Both the position numbers and the translations under genes were made by a program. The notes below the pieces were generated by a model. It was not told the DNA's origin. It was given only the letters and a program-made list of their open reading frames with translations, and searched no databases. A stretch of DNA of 41,023 nucleotides from a virus. Positions 32,836-40,459 of this stretch are shown here, one piece after another (within the stretch, counting starts at the first letter, position 1; each line of letters starts with the position of its first letter). The stretch is taken from IMG/VR virus record IMGVR_UViG_3300044796_000653, positions 1 to 41,023 of that record. One strand, given 5' to 3'.

Positions 32836-33371
32836 AGCTGGTGCTGAACAACAAGCGCGTGAATGGGTATGATTTATCGGTGATGGTGACGAAGGAAATC
32901 GCCGATGATGACTTGAGTGGCAATGGCAGCAGCACGGCCACGGCAGAAAACGGCGTTAAGCCAAAAACTTTTTTCTGCGGCATCAAAATAAGGTTCGACA
33001 CGCCGAATTACCTGAAGCAAATCGACCAATTGAGCGAAGCGGTTGATGCGGGCGGTTTGCGCATTACCTACGATATTGCAAACGAAACAGCCAAGGCGAT
33101 GAATGTTCGCCAAGTGCGGTTTGCTGAAACCTTGAGCGTGCGAAAAATTGAAGGCATCAATGCCTGGGATGTGTCTTTCACACTGAAGGAATACAAGAGC
33201 GTTGCTGAAAAAGTTGAATCCCGGCAACAGGATAAACCGGCTACTGGACAAACTGCGCAAGGCACATCAATTCCGCCAGATGGCCCAAACACCAGCGTCG
33301 AGAAGACCGTTATGAAAATAGAAACCTTCATCGGTGGGTATTTGTTTCCTAATGCAAAACCGACGAAATGA
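32832..33371 (+). CDS. HP1-type baseplate complex protein
   Basis: A 179-residue protein. LVLNNKRVNGYDLSVMVTKEI, the DDDLSGNGSSTATAENG loop and WDVSFTLKEYKSVAEKVESRQ match from memory a baseplate-complex family in HP1/K139-like prophages. ATGA overlaps on both sides place it in a tightly coupled baseplate group. The C-terminal 45 residues look disordered. Confidence 0.7.
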   Translation: MKLVLNNKRVNGYDLSVMVTKEIADDDLSGNGSSTATAENGVKPKTFFCGIKIRFDTPNYLKQIDQLSEAVDAGGLRITYDIANETAKAMNVRQVRFAETLSVRKIEGINAWDVSFTLKEYKSVAEKVESRQQDKPATGQTAQGTSIPPDGPNTSVEKTVMKIETFIGGYLFPNAKPTK

Positions 33372-34108
33372 AGATTGAAAAGGTTCTGACGGTTGCCGGG
33401 AATCCATACTACATCGTGGATGACAACGTGCGGCTGAGTTTGTACACACCAGGAACCGCAGATTTTACCGTTGTGGTGCCGGTGAATTCTGATGGAAGTG
33501 CAGCGGACAGATTGTCCGGTATTGTCACCTTTGATCTAGGCCTAGCCACCAGCGCCAATGTGCATCGGTGTTTTTTTGGCGTGGTGGTCAACGCGATACA
33601 GTTAAACGACAACCAGCAATCCATCCTGTGCCGCGAAGTCACCGACATCCTAAGGGTTAGCATTCCGCTCAGTTTACGCCATTGCGCAATGGGCGACGTA
33701 CTGGCCGCAATCAGTGATATGACCGGGCTTTCTTTTCGAGTGCCAGACAAGGATTATGCAAAAACAAAAGCGCCTTGTTTTTACAATCTATCCAGCGGCA
33801 TTCACTCACTGGATATGCTGGGCGATGTGTTCGGCATACCGGATTACATTTGGGTTCAGCAATCCAATGGAGAAATATTTTGTGGCGCATGGTCTGATAG
33901 TTTTTTTGCCGACATTGATGAAACCAGCGCGTTGAAAATTCCAGAAGATTTATTTCACAGCCAACTGAGCAGCGGCAGTTTTAAAGTGGCGGCAATTCCT
34001 GGATTGCGGCCGGGCTTCAAGATCAATGACAACTTCATTACCGACATTCAGCTCACCGGAAACACAATGGCGATTACATGCGCGAAGCTATTAAACGCAT
34101 CGTATTAA
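33368..34108 (+). CDS. Baseplate hub protein (gpD/gp27-like, tentative)
   Basis: A 246-residue protein ahead of the spike gene. A beta-rich N terminus (VRLSLYTPGTADFTVVVPVN, CFFGVVVNAIQLNDNQQ) and the segment ISDMTGLSFRVPDKDY followed by LDMLGDVFGIPDYIWVQQSNGEIF resemble hub proteins that hold the spike. Its last 31 bp overlap the spike gene in another frame. Assignment rests mainly on order and general pattern. Confidence 0.65.
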   Translation: MKIEKVLTVAGNPYYIVDDNVRLSLYTPGTADFTVVVPVNSDGSAADRLSGIVTFDLGLATSANVHRCFFGVVVNAIQLNDNQQSILCREVTDILRVSIPLSLRHCAMGDVLAAISDMTGLSFRVPDKDYAKTKAPCFYNLSSGIHSLDMLGDVFGIPDYIWVQQSNGEIFCGAWSDSFFADIDETSALKIPEDLFHSQLSSGSFKVAAIPGLRPGFKINDNFITDIQLTGNTMAITCAKLLNASY

Positions 34109-35268
34109 GATTGTTTCCCGAACTGTCGGGAGGCCTGCATTTACCGCGTTACGCCAAGGTGGTTGGTGTTGCTGACCTTGCGCAAACGGGAAATATTTGT
34201 GATTCGTTTCGCCCGCGATTCAGTGTCGATGTGGTCGCGCTCGATGCGAACGGTGACATCGACACAACCTTGCCACGATTCAATGCAATACAACTACCTG
34301 CCAGCGCAGCGGGAAATGAGCGCGGAAATTTCAGTTATCCGATACGCGGCGCAATTGTGGTGTTAAATTTTGCGTATGGTCGCCCGGACAAACCATTTAT
34401 ATCACTGGTGTTGCCGCAGGGCTTGACTCTGCCAGGCATGGATGAAGGCGATATGGTGCAGCAGCAGAATGATGCTGTAAAACAAGTGATCAAGGCTGGT
34501 GGTAGCATCAACCGCAGCACGGATCAGAAGATAGCTGATAAGGCAACAACCTACATGCTCGATGCCGTGGAGGAAATTAAAACGCTGCATCGCCAACTGA
34601 CGACAATCAACGAACATTCAATCCTGAAAATAAAAGGCAACTGGGTGCGACGCATCCTGGGTGCCGGGCGTTTGCTGGTTGGCGGCACGCTGAATATCAG
34701 CGCGCTGGATAACCTTAGCCTTACAACCGGAAGCGACATGAATACCAATGTTGCGCGCAACAAAAAATCATCCACCAAGGGTGACGAAACAACATCTATC
34801 GGCGGCAACGAACAAAAAAACATTTCTGGCGCGCGCACGATTATAGTTACAGGTAACTCAGGTGACATGATTGGCGGAAATTACACGCAAACAATTTCAG
34901 GCGACAGGGCTGAATCCGTCACCGGCGCTAGCGGTGAGACCGTGGGTGGAAATAAAACAACAACAGTTACCGGAACAATGAACAGCACATCAACAGGCCC
35001 TGCAACGATGGCCAGCAGCGCCAGCGCAAGCATCTCTGCCCCCGCGATTGGAATTGGCAACGGCACCATCAATTTGATGGTTGAACTCAAAAACATGTGT
35101 TCCTCGATCATTGCAATAGCCAATGCCCTGCAAGTTCACACGCATAAATATTATCCGGGGCCCGGGGATCTCACTGATACATCGGCACCGGACAATGCCA
35201 GCACCTACGCAACTGAATCTGGCCACGCATCAACGGCCAAGGCCAATATCACCAGCATCACGCATTAG
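34078..35268 (+). CDS. Baseplate spike protein (gpV-like)
   Basis: A 396-residue membrane-piercing spike. An N-terminal OB-fold-like part (residues about 20-120) is followed by helices. A long triple-beta-helix region (about 200-330) has repeating short strands (GNEQKNISGARTIIVTGN, GNYTQTISGDRAESVTG, GGNKTTTVTGTMNST). Near the end, VHTHKYY provides an H-x-H pair like the iron-binding apex of P2 gpV. It ends the rightward late operon and overlaps the stop of a converging small gene by 4 bp. Confidence 0.85.
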   Translation: MREAIKRIVLRLFPELSGGLHLPRYAKVVGVADLAQTGNICDSFRPRFSVDVVALDANGDIDTTLPRFNAIQLPASAAGNERGNFSYPIRGAIVVLNFAYGRPDKPFISLVLPQGLTLPGMDEGDMVQQQNDAVKQVIKAGGSINRSTDQKIADKATTYMLDAVEEIKTLHRQLTTINEHSILKIKGNWVRRILGAGRLLVGGTLNISALDNLSLTTGSDMNTNVARNKKSSTKGDETTSIGGNEQKNISGARTIIVTGNSGDMIGGNYTQTISGDRAESVTGASGETVGGNKTTTVTGTMNSTSTGPATMASSASASISAPAIGIGNGTINLMVELKNMCSSIIAIANALQVHTHKYYPGPGDLTDTSAPDNASTYATESGHASTAKANITSITH

Positions 35269-35486
35269 TGTAATGTCTCATGCCGCAGGATCCCTGCCAG
35301 CCGGGATCCCATGCAGCTGGCCATAACCATCACGATCCGCTCCAGGCTTTCTCCCTCAAAGATTCTCATCGCTGCCCGGTTGTAACAGGTTAGCGTCTCC
35401 TCGGCCATGCGTTCCAGTGTTGCGTCTGCCCAACAGGTCACTGCGTGGGCTATAAGCGCGTCATGCGCGTGGTTTTCTTCCGTCAT
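35265..35486 (-). CDS. Small protein converging on the late operon
   Basis: A 73-residue protein on the minus strand, ending inside the last bases of the spike gene. Helical, with three cysteines and several methionines (MTEENHAHDALIAHAVTCWAD; RIVMVMASCMGSRLAG). The ribosome site is weak (GAG about 3-5 bases before ATG). It lies in the usual place of a small regulator between late genes and attachment site, but shows no zinc-finger spacing like Ogr. Function unknown. Confidence 0.5.
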   Translation of the reverse strand: MTEENHAHDALIAHAVTCWADATLERMAEETLTCYNRAAMRIFEGESLERIVMVMASCMGSRLAGILRHETLH

Positions 35487-35519
35487 CGCTCAAAGACCCC
35501 TGGTTTTTGGCAAAAAATT

Positions 35520-35575
35520 CACTCCTCCCCGCCTGCGGGACTCTCGCATTTTTTTCGCTTTGTGAAGGCTCCTAA
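35520..35575. other. Candidate cos / late-operon end region
   Basis: CTCCCCGCC at 35524-35533 resembles the complement of the P2 cos core (from memory). The palindrome CCCGC-CT-GCGGG (35528-35539) is followed by a weak TGCG/CGCA hairpin with a 7-T run (35549-35556), which could equally be the late terminator. HP1-like genomes have their ends between the late operon and attP, which is this position. The remaining gene-free DNA up to 35782 shows only AT-rich sequence. Confidence 0.3.
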
Positions 35576-35782
35576 TGAAGCCGAATATTTGGAATATCCC
35601 TGAAATCAAGGTTGCTTTTTGCCGATTGTATCTGGTTTTTCCGGTTTCGCAAGCGCCAGAGAATTGCAATCTAGTGAATTGACACGCTCAACGCCAGAAT
35701 CTATAACAGATTGATTTTTAAACAAAACGGTTTTTTTATTGGTCAACTGCCGCTAAAACAGAATCCAAAATTGATGTAAGCC

Positions 35783-35807
35783 GTGGCCGGTAAAGTGGCC
35801 GGTTTGC
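35783..35807. repeat. Integrase arm-type sites, right end
   Basis: Two GTGGCCGGT copies at 35783 and 35795, spaced 12 bp, in a 25-bp block matching 1482-1506 with one difference. They are the second set of arm sites of the prophage integrase, about 125 bp before the right core. Confidence 0.75.
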
Positions 35808-35929
35808 TGAGTATTTTGCGATTTCGTGCAGGTAATGCAGGGTATTGATTTAACTATAATTCAATATTTTCAGCATGTTTTTGTAAGGTGAAATATTTTT
35901 AGAGTAGCGTAGAGTAAATAAATGCGGGG

Positions 35930-35986
35930 CTTAAAATCCCTCGGTTGGAAACGACCGTGCCGGTTCAATTCCGGCCTCGGGCACCA
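35930..35986 (+). repeat. attR: second tRNA-Leu 3' half
   Basis: Starts with the 14-bp core CTTAAAATCCCTCG and continues through variable arm, T arm, acceptor strand CTCGGGC, discriminator A and CCA. It differs from the tRNA at 1334-1422 at 7 of 57 positions. The variable-arm changes keep base pairing (CGGTTG/CGACCG), and CTCGGGC pairs perfectly with the tRNA 5' strand GCCCGAG. It is not a complete tRNA gene, having no 5' half. Confidence 0.88.
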
Positions 35987-35990
35987 GAAA

Positions 35991-36003
35991 AATCAATAAG
36001 TTA
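35991..36003 (+). promoter_or_regulatory. Candidate IHF site after the second tRNA half
   Basis: AATCAATAAGTTA matches WATCAANNNNTTR exactly, 5 bp after the CCA, the same distance as the IHF box beside the intact tRNA. Confidence 0.6.
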
Positions 36004-36055
36004 TATAAATTCTCCCAACCCGCAAAAATCATAAAAATTTTTTCGTGTATGCGCC

Positions 36056-36137
36056 GTGTAGACAGTAAAAAAGCCACTACTCTGGCGGTCACTGGCTGTT
36101 CGCCCGGGATAGGGGCGTGTAGACAGCCGTGTAGACA
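36056..36137. repeat. Arm-type repeats of a different integrase
   Basis: Three direct copies of GTGTAGACA at 36056-36064, 36117-36125 and 36129-36137; the last two are spaced 12 bp, the same spacing as the GTGGCCGGT pairs of the prophage. They occupy the gene-free 350 bp between the second tRNA half and the GHKL gene. The sequence differs from the prophage arm sites, so another integrase should recognise them. No integrase ORF lies beside them. Confidence 0.6.
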
Positions 36138-36337
36138 TTCGCGTGGTTTGAGATGCCGCTGTAAGCAAAATACTACAATAAATCCAATCGGCGGCATCGA
36201 TATTTTCAGGTCGGTCTAATAGAATCATCCGGTCGCGGGAGGCGGGTATCAATGAGCGAATTAATGTTCGCGGCAAGTGCCATGCCCGTAATGAACAGAC
36301 GCCGACGAGTATGATGGGTAAGAGGCCAGTGATATAA

Positions 36338-37492
36338 ATGGATACAGAATTTAAAACTCTAGAAGTTTCACGAGAGGAGTCGTTTGGCTCTATAGAAGAT
36401 TTATATAAAAATATTTTAACGGAACAAAAGTTAAAACTAAGGCTGCCAGCTAGTTTGCATAGTTCAGGTGCGCTTGGTCTGGAGGTGGCGGTCATTCAAT
36501 TATTAGGCACTTGGTTGCGCACTGGTGCATATACAAAAATATTTCATAGTTATCAGGACGCCAACATAAATGACTTTAAAAAATTATGTGAGTCTATATA
36601 CGGTCTTGCTGCACTTAGTCTGGCGGATGAAGTATGGAGCAAGTCAGGTGAAAAAGTTCCAAGAGGAATGGCTTTATCTAATGCGGCAGAAACTATTGAG
36701 AATTTACGCAATAAAAAATTTGAATATTCATTCAAGAGCCATTATTTTGGCGTCCCCTGCATTAAAAAACCAACATATGATCAAGAATTTAATGTGCCGA
36801 TTTATAATGGCAATGAAGTCATAGAAAGTAACGCATTTTTCAGACAAATAAAACAAATCATTGATGCTAAAATTGGAACGCCGGGTAGAATTGAAAAGCT
36901 AGATGACATTGTAGATATTCAGGATTTATCCGAGTTGTTATGGGAGCTTTTCAAAAATACTCATGATCATGGGCGAGAAGCAGTCAATCATAGTGACCTA
37001 TCATTAAACTTTAGAGGGCTGATTATTCAGCAACAAAATATTGATGATGAATATGTTGAAAGATGGTGTGGAAAAAGCCCCTCACAACATCAGATACAGC
37101 TTAGAAATAGTTGGCGTTTGCGTGGGCAAAAACATCAGGTTTTAGATTTGTCGGTGGTGGATTTTGGGGAGGGTTTCATAAAGCTGGCAAATGCCAAAGC
37201 CGGGTCTCCTGATACGAATGAAGGAAAAATTTGTACGGCACTAAAATGCTTTGAGGAAGGGTGGTCAAGATTCCCAAAGCGGAATAGAGGTTCGGGTTTA
37301 ACGAAGGTTCTCCAAGGCATCCAAAAGTACAAAGGGTGGTTGAGAATAAGGACTGATAATATTTTAATTGAGAAATCTTTTTCTGAATCCAATGAACCAA
37401 AAATCACAAGGGATGATATAAGCGTGATGGAAAACTGTGTTGTTGGCACTGCAATTCACATCGCTCTTCCATTGAATCGGATAGGGTGGTGA
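36338..37492 (+). CDS. GHKL (histidine-kinase-like) ATPase, candidate conflict-system sensor
   Basis: A 384-residue protein. The C-terminal half has all GHKL ATP-binding boxes: N box LLWELFKNTHDHG (E203, N207), G1 box VVDFGEGF (D275, G277, G279), G2 box RGSGLTKVL (G318, G320), and a final GTAIHIALPL (370-379) like the last strand of kinase domains. The N-terminal 180 residues are unrecognised and lack membrane helices, a phospho-acceptor H-box or a receiver partner. It is therefore a cytosolic ATPase rather than a normal sensor kinase. AT content is much higher than in the prophage. The stop overlaps the next ATG (TGATG). The biological role is unknown; defence is inferred from setting. Confidence 0.8.
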   Translation: MDTEFKTLEVSREESFGSIEDLYKNILTEQKLKLRLPASLHSSGALGLEVAVIQLLGTWLRTGAYTKIFHSYQDANINDFKKLCESIYGLAALSLADEVWSKSGEKVPRGMALSNAAETIENLRNKKFEYSFKSHYFGVPCIKKPTYDQEFNVPIYNGNEVIESNAFFRQIKQIIDAKIGTPGRIEKLDDIVDIQDLSELLWELFKNTHDHGREAVNHSDLSLNFRGLIIQQQNIDDEYVERWCGKSPSQHQIQLRNSWRLRGQKHQVLDLSVVDFGEGFIKLANAKAGSPDTNEGKICTALKCFEEGWSRFPKRNRGSGLTKVLQGIQKYKGWLRIRTDNILIEKSFSESNEPKITRDDISVMENCVVGTAIHIALPLNRIGW

Positions 37493-39714
37493 TGACTATG
37501 TTTTCATTTGAGTGCGAGTCCCATAAAAAAAATATCTTGATTTTCTTTCTTGGCCAATATGAAAAATCTATGCGGCCAAGTTTGGCGACTGATATTCAAA
37601 AGACTTATGATAATAATCTGACGCCAGATTATGTGATTTTTCTTTACCCGGAATATTTAGAGCAAGATATATTAAAACTTTCAGATGATGATGACAGTTT
37701 CAAAACAGATTTAACCCGTCAGAAGGGTGCATCAGTGCAATTGTGTACATTCAATAATCAAGGGAGGTTAAAGTTTGGACGGGTTATTGAGTCAAAAGAG
37801 AATCCACGGCCAGATTTTGATTTAGATGTTTTAGCTAGAGATTTGATAAGGTTCGGATATAAAAAGCTCATGGCAGGTCGTGAAAATGATGTAATCGTGA
37901 GATCGCCTTCAGGAACCATATTTGTTAAGCCATCAGGAAAGCCACTTGAAGAGTTTATTTATGCGTCACAGTTGGCACGCTGTAGTGCAGAAAACCAATT
38001 TTTGGCATTTTCATTATTGAGTCATGCGCCGGAGATTAAAAATATAGACTGCATTTATATTGATACTTCGAGCATATCCGCAATTGCAGAATCTTTGACC
38101 TATTATATATCTCGATTTGGAGGCCATAATTGTAAGGGGGTGAAATATACCAGCTTTAGTTCATATTCGGGATTAAGCAAGAACAGGCCTGATTCTCCTG
38201 AGGGTGCTTGGGTGGTAATATCAGCATCAGCCACGACTGATATGGGGCGTAAAATTGTAAACGAATGGAATGTTAAGCCGACACAGGTTGTGACTATTCT
38301 TTCATATAAAGATGTTCTGTCATGTGATGATAAAAATACAGGTAATGATGTTGTTTTTTCTGTTACGGGCTATTCAAAAAGACAAAATAATCCTTTTTCT
38401 CCAGTCAAGGTTCAGGTGAAGGGCGAGAGTTTCTCTGCTGAAATTTCTTTGCCATCTAAAGTGCTTCTGAAAAAAATCCATGCGCCGACCTATATTAAGG
38501 AATCTATCTTTGATTATTCTAAGAGTAATGTATTTCTTGTGAATAAAGAAAATAGACCATTATTTTTTGATTATGATGAGTTTCGCAATAGCCACATCAA
38601 TAATCAAGAAGATGAAAAATATCTTTTATGGTTGAATCAAGTTATCAGATGGGTCATTCCAAATAATGTTAATGGGATAATTTGTGATAGTAAGAATGCA
38701 AAATCAAGATTTTTGACGGACGTAAAAAATGCAATAAGCAATAATGGTTTTGATTTGGGGGGTATAGTTGAATACAATTCTGAAGATTATGAGAGCTTTA
38801 AAAAAATAGGTGACAAGGCTGTCCTCGTGATTTCTACAGCTATTAGTTCGGGACATTCTTTTGTTGATGTTAATAGATCATTGAGGCTCGCTAGCCATAA
38901 GGGAATGCGAATTTTTATTGCGCCATTCGTCACTGCTCCATCAAGAGACATTCATGAGAAATTCGAGAAAAGCTTGTGTCAAGGTACCAATGGATTTAAT
39001 TATGTCTTTAAGTGTTACAAAAAAGTGTTTATTGGGGAAAAATCTAATACTACTTGGGTGAGGGAGAAAGCACTGATTGCAAGCATGATAAGCAATGATT
39101 CTAGTGATTTTGATTATTGGGTTAAGAGAAAACAACATCTTGAAAATTCAGGTGATGGACTATCTCAAAAAATTGGTCTTCATTATTCGGATCAGGAGAC
39201 AATTTTTTCGTTTTCGAATGATTTTGTATTTTGGCCGCAGGAATATGACCCATCAGTCGTAAAACGTGAATCTATCTATGCGACGATTGCGGCAATTTTT
39301 CAAAATTTGCGTGAAAACGAATTTGATGGGGTAACTTTGAAGTCGAATGTTTATAATCACGCTGTTCTCGACCCTGAGAACTTTGTTCGCTTTAATGAGC
39401 CGATTTTACAATCTTGCTTGTGGCGGGCGGCAAGCCCGCAAGAACTAGATTACAGAAGGTCTGATGAATTAAGTGGCGATATTCAGAGAATATTTTCAAA
39501 AATATTTCAGAGTGTCAATTTCACTGATGCAACCTCTACCAGAGGAGAGGTCGCACTAGATCTATTAATGGCGGTTGCACTGGATTGGATAAAGTTGTCT
39601 GAAGAGCCAAAACACAAACTAATAAATGATGCGGAAATATATTTGACTGCACCGCATGCCAAAGTTCTTGTTGCATATTTGAGAAATATGATGAAAAACG
39701 GGGTCAGCATATAG
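37492..39714 (+). CDS. Large protein with two PRTase-like segments, partner of the GHKL ATPase
   Basis: About 740 residues from ATG 37492, which overlaps the upstream stop; AGGGTGG lies just before. Two segments have the shape of phosphoribosyltransferase PRPP loops: residues about 239-252 (AWVVISASATTDMG, preceded by IYIDTSSISAIAESLTYYI) and about 442-457 (KAVLVISTAISSGHSF, followed by GMRIFIAPFV). Both lack the usual acidic pair before the loop, so catalysis is doubtful. The last 250 residues are helical and unrecognised. There are no membrane segments. It is probably the effector or sensor partner of the ATPase. The fold assignment is tentative. Confidence 0.7.
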   Translation: MTMFSFECESHKKNILIFFLGQYEKSMRPSLATDIQKTYDNNLTPDYVIFLYPEYLEQDILKLSDDDDSFKTDLTRQKGASVQLCTFNNQGRLKFGRVIESKENPRPDFDLDVLARDLIRFGYKKLMAGRENDVIVRSPSGTIFVKPSGKPLEEFIYASQLARCSAENQFLAFSLLSHAPEIKNIDCIYIDTSSISAIAESLTYYISRFGGHNCKGVKYTSFSSYSGLSKNRPDSPEGAWVVISASATTDMGRKIVNEWNVKPTQVVTILSYKDVLSCDDKNTGNDVVFSVTGYSKRQNNPFSPVKVQVKGESFSAEISLPSKVLLKKIHAPTYIKESIFDYSKSNVFLVNKENRPLFFDYDEFRNSHINNQEDEKYLLWLNQVIRWVIPNNVNGIICDSKNAKSRFLTDVKNAISNNGFDLGGIVEYNSEDYESFKKIGDKAVLVISTAISSGHSFVDVNRSLRLASHKGMRIFIAPFVTAPSRDIHEKFEKSLCQGTNGFNYVFKCYKKVFIGEKSNTTWVREKALIASMISNDSSDFDYWVKRKQHLENSGDGLSQKIGLHYSDQETIFSFSNDFVFWPQEYDPSVVKRESIYATIAAIFQNLRENEFDGVTLKSNVYNHAVLDPENFVRFNEPILQSCLWRAASPQELDYRRSDELSGDIQRIFSKIFQSVNFTDATSTRGEVALDLLMAVALDWIKLSEEPKHKLINDAEIYLTAPHAKVLVAYLRNMMKNGVSI

Positions 39715-39863
39715 CCTACAAACTTAATTGGATTTTGCCGATATAAAGATTTTCTTGTGTGGCTTGCTAGGTCGTTGAACAGGTTCTACAGTACTTTCCT
39801 GAGGGAGCCGTAAATATCTGCTGGCATTACGATGGTGGCTCTTCGTTTGCACAGGGTGATTGC

Positions 39864-40208
39864 CTATCGCTGCTGTGCAATACGCTCAATTTTTTCCTTG
39901 ATCGCCTCTGCAACAAAGGCATTCAGGTTCTTGCCATGCACAGCGAGAGCGGCCTGCCGGTGCAACTCCGGGCTGACGCGAACATTGAAAGAACCTTTGA
40001 ACGGTTTGTCTGGTGCCTTGCCAAGTGCCTTGCAGTCCTTCAGGTATTCATCCACGGATTTTTTAAATTCCTTTTCCAATGTGGGCAGGGTAGCGGCCTC
40101 GAATGTCACCAGATCGCGAATGAAACCAATCTTGCCATACAGGGTGCCGTGTTCGACTTGGGGTTCAATTGTCCCGTAGTAGCCTTTGTATTCGAGATAG
40201 TCACTCAT
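39864..40208 (-). CDS. hicB: HicB-type antitoxin
   Basis: A 114-residue antitoxin. The N-terminal HicB fold (YLEYKGYYGTIEPQVEHGTLYGKIGFIRDLVTFEA-type text, with KSVDEYLKDCKALG) precedes a C-terminal ribbon-helix-helix-like part (GSFNVRVSPELHRQAAL, LNAFVAEAIKEKIE) that would bind its promoter. It overlaps the toxin gene stop by 4 bp. It is clearly different from the prophage HicB, so cross-neutralisation is unlikely. Confidence 0.9.
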   Translation of the reverse strand: MSDYLEYKGYYGTIEPQVEHGTLYGKIGFIRDLVTFEAATLPTLEKEFKKSVDEYLKDCKALGKAPDKPFKGSFNVRVSPELHRQAALAVHGKNLNAFVAEAIKEKIERIAQQR

Positions 40209-40453
40209 AAGTAACCCTCCTGTTTCAAACTGTTTCGTAAGTCGCGCAGCGCGCCGCCTTTCAGCTCGTTTGACGGGTGAGGGCGATGGAGCCGGATCAT
40301 GTGGCCTGTCTGCGGGTGAAAGAAGCGCACCCGGGAACCGGCCATTTCGTGCTGCTTATAACCCAGCGAGGCCATAACGGCCTCGACATCGCGCCACGGG
40401 AAAGTAGTGATTTGCCCGGCGAGCTTGGCGAGGCGCTTGTCGTGTTTGTTCAT
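40205..40453 (-). CDS. hicA: HicA-type toxin
   Basis: An 82-residue toxin of the longer HicA type: FPWRDVEAVMASLGY, AGSRVRFFHPQTGH, then the HRPHP motif and GGALRDLRNSLKQEGYL. It is first in the pair, before the antitoxin, and reads in the same direction as the replication-type gene whose stop lies 6 bp upstream, so it may be co-transcribed with it. Probable mRNA cleavage or translation inhibition. Confidence 0.88.
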   Translation of the reverse strand: MNKHDKRLAKLAGQITTFPWRDVEAVMASLGYKQHEMAGSRVRFFHPQTGHMIRLHRPHPSNELKGGALRDLRNSLKQEGYL

Positions 40454-40459
40454 GAGGTG

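Larger units (their letters stand above)
1366..35943. mobile_element. HP1/K139-like P2-family prophage in tRNA-Leu
   Basis: The borders are set by the 14-bp identical core CTTAAAATCCCTCG at 1366-1379 and 35930-35943, inside the tRNA-Leu anticodon arm. The element carries integrase, repressor, Cox-like regulator, primase-helicase, an Ogr/Delta-type activator and a full head, tail and lysis gene set in P2-family order. I saw no disrupted essential virion gene, so it may be functional. Accessory genes (HNH nuclease, J-domain protein, BRCT protein, HicAB) sit between the replication and virion modules. The length of about 34.6 kb is normal for this phage group. Confidence 0.93.

Noticed and set aside
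35931-36197. Minus-strand ORF ending in a GIEPARSF-type sequence
   Set aside because: This peptide is the antisense translation of a tRNA-Leu 3' end, a common annotation artefact.
36001-36495. 164-codon minus-strand ORF before and under the GHKL gene, considered as an integrase remnant
   Set aside because: No R, H-x-x-R, H or Y recombinase motif; overlaps arm-type repeats and the real gene on the other strand.
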